Of a stretch of 64,000 bases of DNA, positions 25,760-33,877 are shown piece by piece. Positions within the stretch are counted from its first letter, which is position 1. Each line of letters begins with the position of its first letter. The translations under genes and the position numbers were made by a program. Below the pieces are notes generated by a model. The model saw only the letters and a list, made by a program, of their open reading frames with translations. It did not search any database and was not told the DNA's origin. This DNA comes from Haliscomenobacter sp. (GTDB taxonomy: Bacteria; Bacteroidota; Bacteroidia; Chitinophagales; Saprospiraceae). The stretch is taken from the NCBI GenBank assembly GCA_016713275.1, contig JADJPL010000001.1, positions 310,001 to 374,000 of the forward strand, given 5' to 3'.

Positions 25760-27196
25760 ATGGAAAACCCGAATAAACCAAGCCACGATGCCCTCTTATC
25801 CCTCGCCAACAACCTGCGGTGGGACCTGGGCGTCAACCTCCACGATGCGGTAATCGAGTCGATTTACGAAGACGCTTCCCGGATTGCCCGCAACGCCGTA
25901 CACAAAGAAGGCGACCCAGCGACCTACACCCTGGAACGCCGCATTGACCAGCTGGTGACCAGCCGCTGGCTCGGGTTTCCGATGATGTTCCTGATGCTGG
26001 CCCTCGTGTTTTGGCTTACCGTTGCCGGGGCCAACGTCCCTTCGGGGTTACTTGCCAATGTATTGGTAGATGCCCTCCATCCCCTGCTGAAAAACGCTGC
26101 CGGGAGCGTTGGCATGCCTTGGTGGCTGAGCGGCGTGCTGATCGATGGCGCTTACCTGTCCATGGCCTGGGTGATTTCCGTTATGCTTCCGCCCATGGCC
26201 ATCTTTTTCCCCTTGTTCACTTTGCTCGAAGACTTGGGCTATTTGCCTCGCGTAGCCTTTAATATGGACAGCTTATTCCGGAAAGCCGGCGCTCATGGCA
26301 AGCAGGCGCTTACCTTAAGTATGGGCTTCGGCTGCAACGCCGCCGGAGTGATCGCAGCCCGGGTGATCGACAGCCCCCGGGAGCGCCTGATCGCTATTAT
26401 CACCAACAACTTTTCCCTGTGCAATGGCCGCTGGCCTACCCAGATCCTGATTGCGACGATCTTCATTGGGGGCGCTGCCCCTTCCTACCTGGCAGGCGTC
26501 GTGTCGGCAGGAGCGGTGGTAGGAATTGCCGTATTGGGAATTGGTTTTAGTCTGGCGGTTTCCTGGGCGCTGAGCCAAACCGTGTTGAAAGGCGAGGCCT
26601 CCGCCTTCAGCCTGGAACTGCCTCCTTATCGCCCTCCCCGGATCTGGCAAACCCTGTACACCTCGCTGGTCGACCGGACCCTGTTCGTATTATGGCGGGC
26701 AGTGGTTTTTGCTGTCCCGGCAGGGGTTGTCATTTGGCTCGTGGCCAACCTGCACATGGGAGAACTTAGTCTGGCCGAACACTTTATCTATTGGGCCAAT
26801 CCGCTTGCCCTTGTTTTTGGATTGAACGGCGTCATCCTTCTGGCCTATATTATCGCCATTCCGGCCAACGAAATCGTCATCCCCACGGTACTCATGCTCA
26901 CGGTCGTCAGTGCCGGCATGACCGGCGAAGGAGCAGGCGCCGGCGTTATGTTCGAGCTGGAATCCATCGAAGACACGGCCCAGATCCTCCAAGCCGGAGG
27001 ATGGACCTTACTGACCGGGATCAACCTCATGCTCTTCAGCTTGCTGCATAACCCGTGTTCGACTACCATTTACACAATCTATAAAGAAACCAAAAGCTTG
27101 AAATGGACGGCGGTGGCTACCTTTCTTCCCATCGTCCTGGGACTGGCGGTTTGTTTCTTTGTTACTCAGTTTTGGTACTTGTTCCAGGGAGGATAG
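25760..27196 (+). CDS. feoB: FeoB membrane permease domain protein (split FeoB)
   Basis: The 478-residue protein is the membrane half of FeoB. It has a cytosolic N-terminal stretch (about 1-65), then about eight to ten transmembrane helices. The two gate regions hold the family signatures: LGYLPRVAFNMD with SMGFGCNAAGV in the first, and IPANEIVIPTV with LLHNPCSTTIYTIYKETKS in the second. It should carry Fe2+ into the cytoplasm with the GTPase encoded 12 bases upstream. It is the last gene of the dtxR-feo operon and converges on the ars cluster. Confidence 0.94.
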   Translation: MENPNKPSHDALLSLANNLRWDLGVNLHDAVIESIYEDASRIARNAVHKEGDPATYTLERRIDQLVTSRWLGFPMMFLMLALVFWLTVAGANVPSGLLANVLVDALHPLLKNAAGSVGMPWWLSGVLIDGAYLSMAWVISVMLPPMAIFFPLFTLLEDLGYLPRVAFNMDSLFRKAGAHGKQALTLSMGFGCNAAGVIAARVIDSPRERLIAIITNNFSLCNGRWPTQILIATIFIGGAAPSYLAGVVSAGAVVGIAVLGIGFSLAVSWALSQTVLKGEASAFSLELPPYRPPRIWQTLYTSLVDRTLFVLWRAVVFAVPAGVVIWLVANLHMGELSLAEHFIYWANPLALVFGLNGVILLAYIIAIPANEIVIPTVLMLTVVSAGMTGEGAGAGVMFELESIEDTAQILQAGGWTLLTGINLMLFSLLHNPCSTTIYTIYKETKSLKWTAVATFLPIVLGLAVCFFVTQFWYLFQGG

Positions 27197-27217
27197 CAGC
27201 CCTGCCTGGATTACGGC

Positions 27218-27928
27218 TCAAGATATCCACCCTGCGAACATCAGCACATAATAAATCCCGACAAGGATAAAGACACTCCCGGCCAGATAGCGGACAATCC
27301 GCTCCGCTTTCTGAATAGCATTAAACCAGGAACTAATTTTTTCCATGCTGAAGGCCAGCAAGTAGGTGAACAGCATAACCGGAATGCCCGTTCCAAGCGC
27401 AAAAAGCATCGGAATGGAAAATGCGTCCGAGGAACGGACCGTTAGGGGAACCAGCATACCAAAAAACAACACCCCGCTGTAAGGGCAAAATGCCAAGGCA
27501 AAAAGTGCGCCCAGAAAAAACGCCCCTGTCAATCCGCGCTTGCCCAGCCTCTCGGCAACCCGAGTCAGCGCGAAGCTTCCTTGAAACCTCAATGGGAAAG
27601 CCCCTACCATGATCAATCCGATCAGTATCAATACAGGTCCAAGAAATTTTTCTCCATTGCCCTGCAGAAAGCGGGCAAGATTAAACTCGTTTGCTCCGTA
27701 ATAAAGGGCAACTGCCACCGACGTATAGCTTAGCCCACGGCCAAGAGTATACAGAATGCCACTCCATAGGACCAGGCGTTTTTCTTTGAATCCTCGCGCG
27801 ATATACGCCGTTGCTGTAATGTTCGTCGCTAATGGGCAGGGGCTGATCGCCGTCAGCAACCCCAAAGCCAGCGCCGAAAGCCAGGGGGCTTCCGGGCTTT
27901 CGGCCAGTGCCTGAAGCCATTCTATCAT
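27218..27928 (-). CDS. ArsG-like permease (CcdA/TauE-type fold)
   Basis: The 236-residue membrane protein has about six helices. Pro- and Cys-containing motifs LLTAISPCPLATNITATAY (about 23-41) and FALAFCPYSGVLFFGMLVPL (about 143-162) are two related half-repeats as in CcdA-like proteins. Proteins of this kind beside an ArsF-like gene are named ArsG, a permease reported to export trivalent aromatic aminoarsenicals. It overlaps the ArsF-like gene by four bases, so the two are translationally coupled. It could otherwise be a general thiol-reductant transporter. Its end lies 21 bases from the feoB end. Confidence 0.75.
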   Translation of the reverse strand: MIEWLQALAESPEAPWLSALALGLLTAISPCPLATNITATAYIARGFKEKRLVLWSGILYTLGRGLSYTSVAVALYYGANEFNLARFLQGNGEKFLGPVLILIGLIMVGAFPLRFQGSFALTRVAERLGKRGLTGAFFLGALFALAFCPYSGVLFFGMLVPLTVRSSDAFSIPMLFALGTGIPVMLFTYLLAFSMEKISSWFNAIQKAERIVRYLAGSVFILVGIYYVLMFAGWIS

Positions 27929-28383
27929 GTCTTGATCCGTTGAAGCCCTGTATTGATTTCCTTTTTCACCGTAGCCGCAAATTTCTGGGACTTGTTAAAG
28001 TTCATAAAAGCGAAATTCGTCAGATCTACGAACTCTTCTTTTCCGTTCCTGACCGACCGGATAATCAGCGTGCTTCCATAGGCTTTGTATTTCCGCACGA
28101 TGGCCAGGTTTTCTTTGTCGTCTGCGTTGATCAGGCGAAAAGAGATGGTTCCTTTCTTTAATTCTTCTGCGTACGAATCCGTCAAAATTTTTCGTGTTAG
28201 CCGTTCGATTTCCAGGCAAGTAGGGCAGCGGTGTTCGTTGTGGAAATCCAGAATCTCTACCCGGTTAGCTGGTTGCCCTTCCTTTGGCCTCTCAGGGGAC
28301 TGGCCGGCGGCAACCGCAGGCAACCATAGGTAGGCCATCATAAGGCTTACCATGGAAACGCAGCAAATAGATGCGAACTTCAT
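27925..28383 (-). CDS. ArsF-like exported thioredoxin-fold protein
   Basis: Starting at the ATG at 28383 (an upstream in-frame start at 28455 would put 24 residues before the signal), the 152-residue protein has a signal peptide (about 1-26) and then a thioredoxin-like domain. The redox motif is HRCPTCLEIE, with Cys53 and Cys56, followed by LTRKILTDSYAEELKKGTI. The family is annotated as nitrophenyl-compound nitroreductase subunit ArsF, from the arsEFG arsenic system. It is exported and coupled to the ArsG-like permease by a four-base overlap. The nitroreductase role is from family naming; the sequence itself shows only a dithiol site. Confidence 0.72.
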   Translation of the reverse strand: MKFASICCVSMVSLMMAYLWLPAVAAGQSPERPKEGQPANRVEILDFHNEHRCPTCLEIERLTRKILTDSYAEELKKGTISFRLINADDKENLAIVRKYKAYGSTLIIRSVRNGKEEFVDLTNFAFMNFNKSQKFAATVKKEINTGLQRIKT

Positions 28384-28482
28384 GTTGATGCTTTTAATTA
28401 TTGGATACTTCTGAAATCCCGGAGTTTCGCTGGCCTTACCCAGCAACAACCCCAAAAACCCACCCGGAAAAAGTGGCCATGA

Positions 28483-29757
28483 TCACAACCAACCCGGCAT
28501 AAACCAAGGTTTTTCCCACCCCATAATCCGGGCAATAACCAGCATATTGGGAAGCGACAAAGAAGGACCGGCAAGCAGGAGCGCCAGCGCAGGCCCTTTG
28601 CCCATACCCGCTGATAGAAGACCCTGAACGATCGGCACTTCGGTCAGGGTGGCAAAATACATTAACGCCCCAGCCAATGAGGCAAAGAAATTGGAAAACA
28701 CCGAATTTCCTCCCACCAGCCAGGCAATCCAGCTTCCGGGAATCACCCCTGCCAATTGCGTGCCTTCATGGGTAGACCCCAGCAAAAACCCGGAAACCAT
28801 CACCCCTATAGCTAACAAAGGCAGGATCTGCCGGGCAAACCCCCAGGCGGAAAGCGTCCACTCCCGGTTGTCGGGATCTTTCTTGTCCAATAAAGTGATT
28901 ATACTCACTCCGGCTACTCCCACCAGCATGGGGACCAAAGGCGAGGGAATTAACCATCCCGAAAGCGCCGTTACTGCCGCGACACCCGCCACCCAAAGTG
29001 CGCGAATCTTTAAAATAAATGCCAAAGAACCCGCCAAAACCATAGCAAAACCCGCCGTCACCCACCACTTGTTTTCCCATATCCAGAACCACGGACCGGA
29101 AGAAACCTCCGCCCCGGGTTTTCCCCAATTCGCGAAAATCAAAATGAATACCAGACTGAAAAAATGAACCATGGTCTGCCCTAATGGACGTTTTTCTGGA
29201 ATGGAAGGAAAGTTGACCTGCTCTTTTGCTTTTTCCCGCTCCTCTTTTCGGTAGATAAACGCCATCAGGAGTCCTATAACAACGGCAAACCCTATTGCGC
29301 CGATGGTGCGCGCCAAGCCCAACTCAAAGCCTAAAATCCTTGCCGTTAATATGATAGCCAGAATATTAACCGCTGGCCCGGAATACAAAAAAGCGACTGC
29401 AGGGCCAAGACCTGCTCCTCGTTGGCGTATGCTCGAAAATAATGGCAGGATCGTGCAACTGCAAACCGCAAGTATCGTTCCGGAAACCGCCGCAACCGAA
29501 TAGGCCAGCCACTTTTTAGCATTCGCGCCGAAATACCGGATCACCGACCCCTGGCTGACGAAAATCGCGATCACCCCTGCGATAAAAAACGCCGGTAGCA
29601 AACAAAGCACCACATGCTCTCTGGCATACCAACGCGTTAAATCCAGCATTGCAAAAACCGCTTCCCGAAACCGATCGTCATCAACCGGAAGAAAATATGC
29701 CGCCCCAAACAAAACGGCTATCCATACCAGAACCGTTACTTCTTTTCTCCATTCCAT
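28483..29757 (-). CDS. ArsP-like (DUF318) permease
   Basis: The 424-residue inner-membrane protein has about ten helices in two halves. The first half holds the family motif AVCSCTILPLFSSI with Cys99 and Cys101, and the repeat-like GPAVNILAI follows; the second half has the matching FASLAGALMYFATLTEVPI and GPSLSLPNML. The DUF318/ArsP family exports trivalent organoarsenicals, with the cysteine pair thought to bind arsenic. In this cluster it lies between the small thioredoxin gene (12-base gap) and the ArsF-like gene (99-base gap). The charged loop around residues 170-190 is cytosolic. Confidence 0.85.
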   Translation of the reverse strand: MEWRKEVTVLVWIAVLFGAAYFLPVDDDRFREAVFAMLDLTRWYAREHVVLCLLPAFFIAGVIAIFVSQGSVIRYFGANAKKWLAYSVAAVSGTILAVCSCTILPLFSSIRQRGAGLGPAVAFLYSGPAVNILAIILTARILGFELGLARTIGAIGFAVVIGLLMAFIYRKEEREKAKEQVNFPSIPEKRPLGQTMVHFFSLVFILIFANWGKPGAEVSSGPWFWIWENKWWVTAGFAMVLAGSLAFILKIRALWVAGVAAVTALSGWLIPSPLVPMLVGVAGVSIITLLDKKDPDNREWTLSAWGFARQILPLLAIGVMVSGFLLGSTHEGTQLAGVIPGSWIAWLVGGNSVFSNFFASLAGALMYFATLTEVPIVQGLLSAGMGKGPALALLLAGPSLSLPNMLVIARIMGWEKPWFMPGWL

Positions 29758-29769
29758 ACAAACCCCAAA

Positions 29770-30009
29770 TCAAGCTTGATTTAAAAGCTCCATCACCTCC
29801 GATAGGGAAGGTACACGTCCTTTGATTTTCACCTCCTCGTCAATGACGACGGCAGGGGTAGACAACACCTGATAGGCCATGATTGCCATGATGTCTTCCA
29901 CCTTTTCAATAGCAATAGGTAATCCCTTTTCTTCTACTGCCTGCCGAACGATCGCCTCTGTTTGTTTGCATTTCGGGCATCCGGTACCCAGGATTTTTAT
30001 GGTTTTCAT
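29770..30009 (-). CDS. Small thioredoxin-like protein (ArsE position)
   Basis: This 79-residue protein is a redox-active disulfide protein of the glutaredoxin-like kind: KILGTGCPKCKQTEAIV with Cys11 and Cys14, and the cis-proline region STPAVVIDEEVKIKGRVPS. It lacks a signal peptide, so it acts in the cytoplasm. In arsEFG-like clusters a protein of this type occupies the ArsE position. It probably hands electrons or arsenic to the adjacent permease. It is the gene after arsR (85-base gap) and has its own AT-rich leader with CGATAAAAT. Confidence 0.75.
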   Translation of the reverse strand: MKTIKILGTGCPKCKQTEAIVRQAVEEKGLPIAIEKVEDIMAIMAYQVLSTPAVVIDEEVKIKGRVPSLSEVMELLNQA

Positions 30010-30094
30010 CGATGGTCTGTAGTTTATAGTTCATAGGCGAAATACGATAAAATAACCAAACCAAAAACTGATAAAAATCACTTTTTCTCCTTGA

Positions 30095-30403
30095 TTATTC
30101 TCCCTGCCCGAAAAACGCGGCAAAAAGTGCCTGGGCTTCCAGCCATTGTTCCCGATTAATGCAATACTTAACCCTTGGGGGGTCAACGGCGCCCTGGATA
30201 AACCCAGCCTCTTTAAGTTCCTTCAGATGCTGGGACACAGAAGATTGGGCCATCGGCAATTCATCTACGATATTGCCCACATAACAGGCGCACTGCCGCT
30301 CCAGAAATTGTAGAATATATATCCGAGCCGGGTGCGCAAGCGCTTTGGCATACCGGGCCAGGCGTTCTTGATCTTCTGTATAAGGCAGGCGTTGCTTAGC
30401 CAT
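30095..30403 (-). CDS. arsR: ArsR-family metalloregulator
   Basis: The 102-residue protein has the ArsR/SmtB winged helix, with recognition helix [16 protein letters not shown]. The motif [18 protein letters not shown] places Cys38 and Cys40 in the helix used by ArsR to bind As(III) or Sb(III) (the classic motif is ELCVCDL), so the sensor site is plausible with two cysteines. It should repress the cluster until trivalent arsenic binds. It is divergent from the arsenate-reductase-like gene, and a near-palindrome at 30483-30498 lies between them. Confidence 0.88.
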   Translation of the reverse strand: MAKQRLPYTEDQERLARYAKALAHPARIYILQFLERQCACYVGNIVDELPMAQSSVSQHLKELKEAGFIQGAVDPPRVKYCINREQWLEAQALFAAFFGQGE

Positions 30404-30482
30404 TTTCAGCTTTATTCGTGGATGAAGGTTTAAAATAGTTACAATTATTTAAACTAAAGAATAGCGAATAAAAATTAACATC

Positions 30483-30498
30483 ATCGTATTATTGCGAT
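30483..30498. promoter_or_regulatory. Candidate ArsR operator ATCG-N8-CGAT
   Basis: ATCGTATTATTGCGAT is an imperfect palindrome 13 bases before the start of the arsenate-reductase-like gene and about 80 bases from arsR. Its size and AT-rich centre suit an ArsR site. A related half (ATACGATAAAAT) occurs upstream of the small thioredoxin gene near 30041. Assignment rests on position alone. Confidence 0.4.
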
Positions 30499-30510
30499 AA
30501 ATTAATTGCC

Positions 30511-31296
30511 ATGCCAAAAAATTTCCGGCGTTACGCCACTGCCCTTACTGGATTTTGCTTTTTCGCATTCCTGCTTTTTTCCTGTAACCCCGAAGCTAAA
30601 CAGCCGGTTTCAAACGCTTCCAACACTCCAGACTCACTTAACCAAAACACGCACATGAAAAATCAATCGTTGCTCAATGATCCGCTTCAGTCGTATATCG
30701 ATTCCATACAGCCTGAAATTAGCCGGATCGCGCCGGAAAGAAAACAGCGCCTCCAGGAGATTGCCCAATTTGTGGAGGACCAACAAGCGGAAGGGCTCCC
30801 CGTTAACCTGACGTTTATCTGCACCCACAACTCCCGGCGCAGCCACATGAGCCAGATCTGGGCGGCTGTAGCTGCATTTTGCTATGGCGTCGACGGAGTC
30901 GTCGCCTTTTCCGGCGGAACGGAAGCCACCGCCTTCAATCCAAGAGCCGTGGCGGCTATGGAAAGAGCCGGATTCCACGTCCAGAACCCGGGAGGGGAAA
31001 ACCCGCATTATCTGGTTTCCTTCTCCGAAAAATCTCCTGCCCTGGAATGTTTCTCTAAAACCTTCGACGACCCGTTCAACCCCAAACAGCACTTTGCTGC
31101 CGTAATGACCTGTTCGGAAGCCGACAAGAATTGTCCGCTCGTGCCGGGAGCTTCTGGCCGGATCTCCATTCCCTATCAGGATCCCAAAGAAGCAGACGGG
31201 ACCGCAGAGGAAACCGCGCGTTATGACGAACGCTGTGCCCAGATCGCGGCAGAAATGTTGTATGCGTTTTCCCAGGTGGAAAGCAGAAAAAATTAG
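30511..31296 (+). CDS. Lipoprotein arsenate reductase / LMW phosphatase-like protein
   Basis: The 261-residue protein carries the low-molecular-weight phosphatase loop ICTHNSRRSHM (Cys104, Arg110, CX5R). It also has Cys201 and Cys208 in VMTCSEADKNCPLVPG, spaced as the second and third cysteines of thioredoxin-coupled arsenate reductases, so arsenate reduction is likely. Unusually, residues 1-25 form a lipoprotein signal (FAFLLFSC, Cys25) followed by an Asn/Ser-rich linker, which would place the enzyme outside the inner membrane. An internal ATG at 30655 (MKNQSLLND) could give a normal cytosolic form. It is divergent from arsR and probably shares its control. Confidence 0.82.
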   Translation: MPKNFRRYATALTGFCFFAFLLFSCNPEAKQPVSNASNTPDSLNQNTHMKNQSLLNDPLQSYIDSIQPEISRIAPERKQRLQEIAQFVEDQQAEGLPVNLTFICTHNSRRSHMSQIWAAVAAFCYGVDGVVAFSGGTEATAFNPRAVAAMERAGFHVQNPGGENPHYLVSFSEKSPALECFSKTFDDPFNPKQHFAAVMTCSEADKNCPLVPGASGRISIPYQDPKEADGTAEETARYDERCAQIAAEMLYAFSQVESRKN

Positions 31297-31305
31297 GCAG
31301 CGGGC

Positions 31306-32592
31306 TTAACCTCGTACTTGCCCGTTTCCCTCGACGATCCACTTTTCCGTGACCAGCTTCTCCAAGGCAAAGGGACCTCGGGCATGCAATTTTTGAGTCG
31401 ATATGCCGATTTCAGCGCCAAGGCCAAATACGCCTCCATCCGTAAAACGGGTGGAGGCGTTTGCATATACAGCCGCAGCATCTACCGATTCCAAAAACCG
31501 CCGGCAGATTCCTGCATCCTCCGATACAATAGCCTCGGAGTGCCTGGATGAAAACTGCCGGATGTGCTCCAGCGCCTCGTCCAGGTTTCGAACCACTTTA
31601 ACCGAGCATTTGTAATCCAAAAATTCCCGCCCGTAATCTTCCGGTCGGGCCTCCTGTAAATGAGGATATCCCATGCTTACAAGGAGGGCATAACTCATCG
31701 GATCGGCGAATAGCTCCACCCTCCATTTCTGCAGCTCCGGGCCCAGGCGTTCCAATAATCCAGCCGCCACCCCTTCATCCACCAAAACCGTGTCCAGGGC
31801 ATTGCACACCGACGGGCGGGATACTTTGGCGTTGACGACGATGGCGCTGGCTTTGTCCAGGTTGGCCTCTGCATGCACATAGGTATGACATACGCCGGCG
31901 CCGGTCTCAATAACCGGGATGAGCGAATTTTCCCGGACAAACCGGATGAGCGATTCCGACCCCCTGGGGATAAGGATATCGACAAACCGGGTGGCGGTCA
32001 GCAGGGTTTTGATCAACTCCCGATCGGTGGGAAGCAGCGTCACGCAATCTCGGGACAGGCCTTCCTGCTCCAGGATAGTCTGAATGATTTGGGTTAAGAC
32101 CGTATTCGTTTCAAACGCGTCGGCCCCTCCGCGCAAAACCGCCGCGTTGCCGGAGCGCAGGCAGAGCGCGGTCACATCCAGAGTGACATTGGGGCGCGAC
32201 TCATAGATCACGCCCACTACGCCTAGGGGCACGGACACCTTTCGCAAATGCAGCCCGTTGGGAAGGTCCCGCTCCACGAGTACCGCCCCGGATGGATCGG
32301 GCAGCGCCGCCACCTCGCGAATGCTTTGCGCCAGCGAGGCCAGACGGGAACCGTCCAGCAAAAGCCGGTCGTATTTCGGGTCGGCGGGATCCATCCTGTC
32401 AAGGTCTTTCCGGTTGGCCTCCAGAATGGTTACTGTGGCGGATTCCACATGGGCGGCAAGGCGTTCAAGTAAAGCCTGCTTTCGGGCATCGCTTAACGTG
32501 CGTACCTGACCGGACGCGATATGGGTAGCCTCCAGCTGGACGAGCAGCGCATCAGAGGAGGAGGACGATATCGTCTGCATGGGCGATTTCAT
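31306..32592 (-). CDS. proA: Glutamate-5-semialdehyde dehydrogenase (gamma-glutamyl phosphate reductase)
   Basis: This enzyme reduces gamma-glutamyl phosphate to glutamate-5-semialdehyde with NADPH, the second step of proline synthesis, in the cytosol. The ALDH-like fold shows PLGVVGVIYESRPNVTLDV, the Rossmann region SGNAAVLRGGADAFETN, the catalytic cysteine in SRPSVCNALDTVL and the C-terminal FTDGGVFGLGAEIGIST. The start is uncertain: ATG at 32592 or 32580 both suit the family; an upstream one at 32631 is possible. Either main choice overlaps the end of proB, so the two genes are translationally coupled. Length, about 428 residues, is normal. Confidence 0.95.
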   Translation of the reverse strand: MKSPMQTISSSSSDALLVQLEATHIASGQVRTLSDARKQALLERLAAHVESATVTILEANRKDLDRMDPADPKYDRLLLDGSRLASLAQSIREVAALPDPSGAVLVERDLPNGLHLRKVSVPLGVVGVIYESRPNVTLDVTALCLRSGNAAVLRGGADAFETNTVLTQIIQTILEQEGLSRDCVTLLPTDRELIKTLLTATRFVDILIPRGSESLIRFVRENSLIPVIETGAGVCHTYVHAEANLDKASAIVVNAKVSRPSVCNALDTVLVDEGVAAGLLERLGPELQKWRVELFADPMSYALLVSMGYPHLQEARPEDYGREFLDYKCSVKVVRNLDEALEHIRQFSSRHSEAIVSEDAGICRRFLESVDAAAVYANASTRFTDGGVFGLGAEIGISTQKLHARGPFALEKLVTEKWIVEGNGQVRG

Positions 32593-33592
32593 AGTTTTGG
32601 GTTCCCAGATTATTGGCGATTTCAGCGGCATGGCGTTTTACCCGTGCGACGGCCACCACGTTGTTCTGACCATCTGCCAGTTCAATCACTTCGTTCCGTT
32701 CAAACGTTCCTTTTATCCGGCGAACGCCGACCGCCAGCAGGCTTTTCCGCTGGGTAATGGCATGCACCGCGCCCGCGTCGAGCGTCAGCCGCCCGGAGAT
32801 CAGGCTACCCGAGCTGAGCCACTTCTGCCTGGAACTCAGCGAAACCGGTTGCGGAAGGAAATCCGTGCCGGTTTCACCAGAAAGCGCTTTGGAGATACCT
32901 TCCGGCGTGCGAACGTTAAAGAACACCACGCGGATGCCTAGCTTGGTGGCCCGGCGCGTGTAGGTGAGCTTGGACAGCATTCCTCCCAGCCCCAGCGCCG
33001 ATTTCTCCGTGCGAACTAACCCCATGATAGCCGGGCTGAAGTCCTCTACCCGGGGAATGATGTTCCCTTCCGCATCCAGCAACCCGCCTACGGACGTGCT
33101 GATGAGCAATGCCTCCGCTCCGAATCCGGCGGCGAGTAACGTGGCCAGTTCGTCGTTGTCGGAAAATTTAAGCTCCAGATTGCTCACCACATCGTTTTCA
33201 TTGGCAATCGGAATTATGCCGTTATTCCAGAGCTCCTGATAGGTTTCTTTCAGTTGGAGAAACTGGCGCCGGTTGGCAAAATGATGGCGTTCGCTGAGGC
33301 TTTGGGCAATGCGGATCGCATGTGTTTCAAAAAAACGGGCATAGATCTGGAGCAAAATCGGATTCCCTACCGCCGCCGCCGCCTTCCGTTCGTTCAGCGT
33401 TCCTTTGTAATCCCGGATAGCGCTTTTCCCTGCACCCACCGCGCCGGAAGAAACGAGCACCACCCGGTACCGTTCTTTTAGCGCTGCCACCTGGACTGCG
33501 ATGGAAGCGACGACGGATTCATCCGGCTCTCCGTTGGGATGGGTGATGGAAGCCGTGCCAAATTTGATAACAAGTACTGGCAGTTGGGCCAT
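32552..33592 (-). CDS. proB: Glutamate 5-kinase
   Basis: ProB phosphorylates glutamate with ATP as the first step of proline synthesis. The amino-acid kinase domain (about 1-255) starts VLVIKFGTASITHPNG, has the glycine motif VLVSSGAVGAGKSAI and the substrate region IPIANENDVVSN with FSDNDELATLLA. A PUA domain (about 265-346, GAVHAITQRKSLLAVGVRRI) follows, as in feedback-regulated enzymes. proA overlaps its 3' end by about 40 bases. Upstream, 33593-33877 holds no gene; the divergent S74 protein gene lies beyond. Confidence 0.95.
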   Translation of the reverse strand: MAQLPVLVIKFGTASITHPNGEPDESVVASIAVQVAALKERYRVVLVSSGAVGAGKSAIRDYKGTLNERKAAAAVGNPILLQIYARFFETHAIRIAQSLSERHHFANRRQFLQLKETYQELWNNGIIPIANENDVVSNLELKFSDNDELATLLAAGFGAEALLISTSVGGLLDAEGNIIPRVEDFSPAIMGLVRTEKSALGLGGMLSKLTYTRRATKLGIRVVFFNVRTPEGISKALSGETGTDFLPQPVSLSSRQKWLSSGSLISGRLTLDAGAVHAITQRKSLLAVGVRRIKGTFERNEVIELADGQNNVVAVARVKRHAAEIANNLGTQNYEIAHADDIVLLL

Positions 33593-33877
33593 GATCTAAA
33601 ATTCTTGAACGCGAAGATACGGATTGATAAAAGGAACGAGGGATTCATGAAATAGATTTGACATGAAACTCAATTTGTGCTAAATTGACTTCCCTGAGAG
33701 GGGATAAGCGTTTTTTCTCCTCGTTATTTCCCTTTTCTATTTCGATCCATTCCCCTCCCACCACGTTCCCAGGGTCATCCGCATGAGCCCCGAATGTCGA
33801 AACGGCTGGTTTCGCTTCCCTCAAATCCCCCATTCGGGACGGTTTCTTTTTTCCTGTTCATTTTAAATTTCTTTACT

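Noticed and set aside
33794..33877. Upstream ATG for the S74 fibre gene
   Set aside because: It adds 28 residues before a proper signal peptide that begins at the ATG at 33878.
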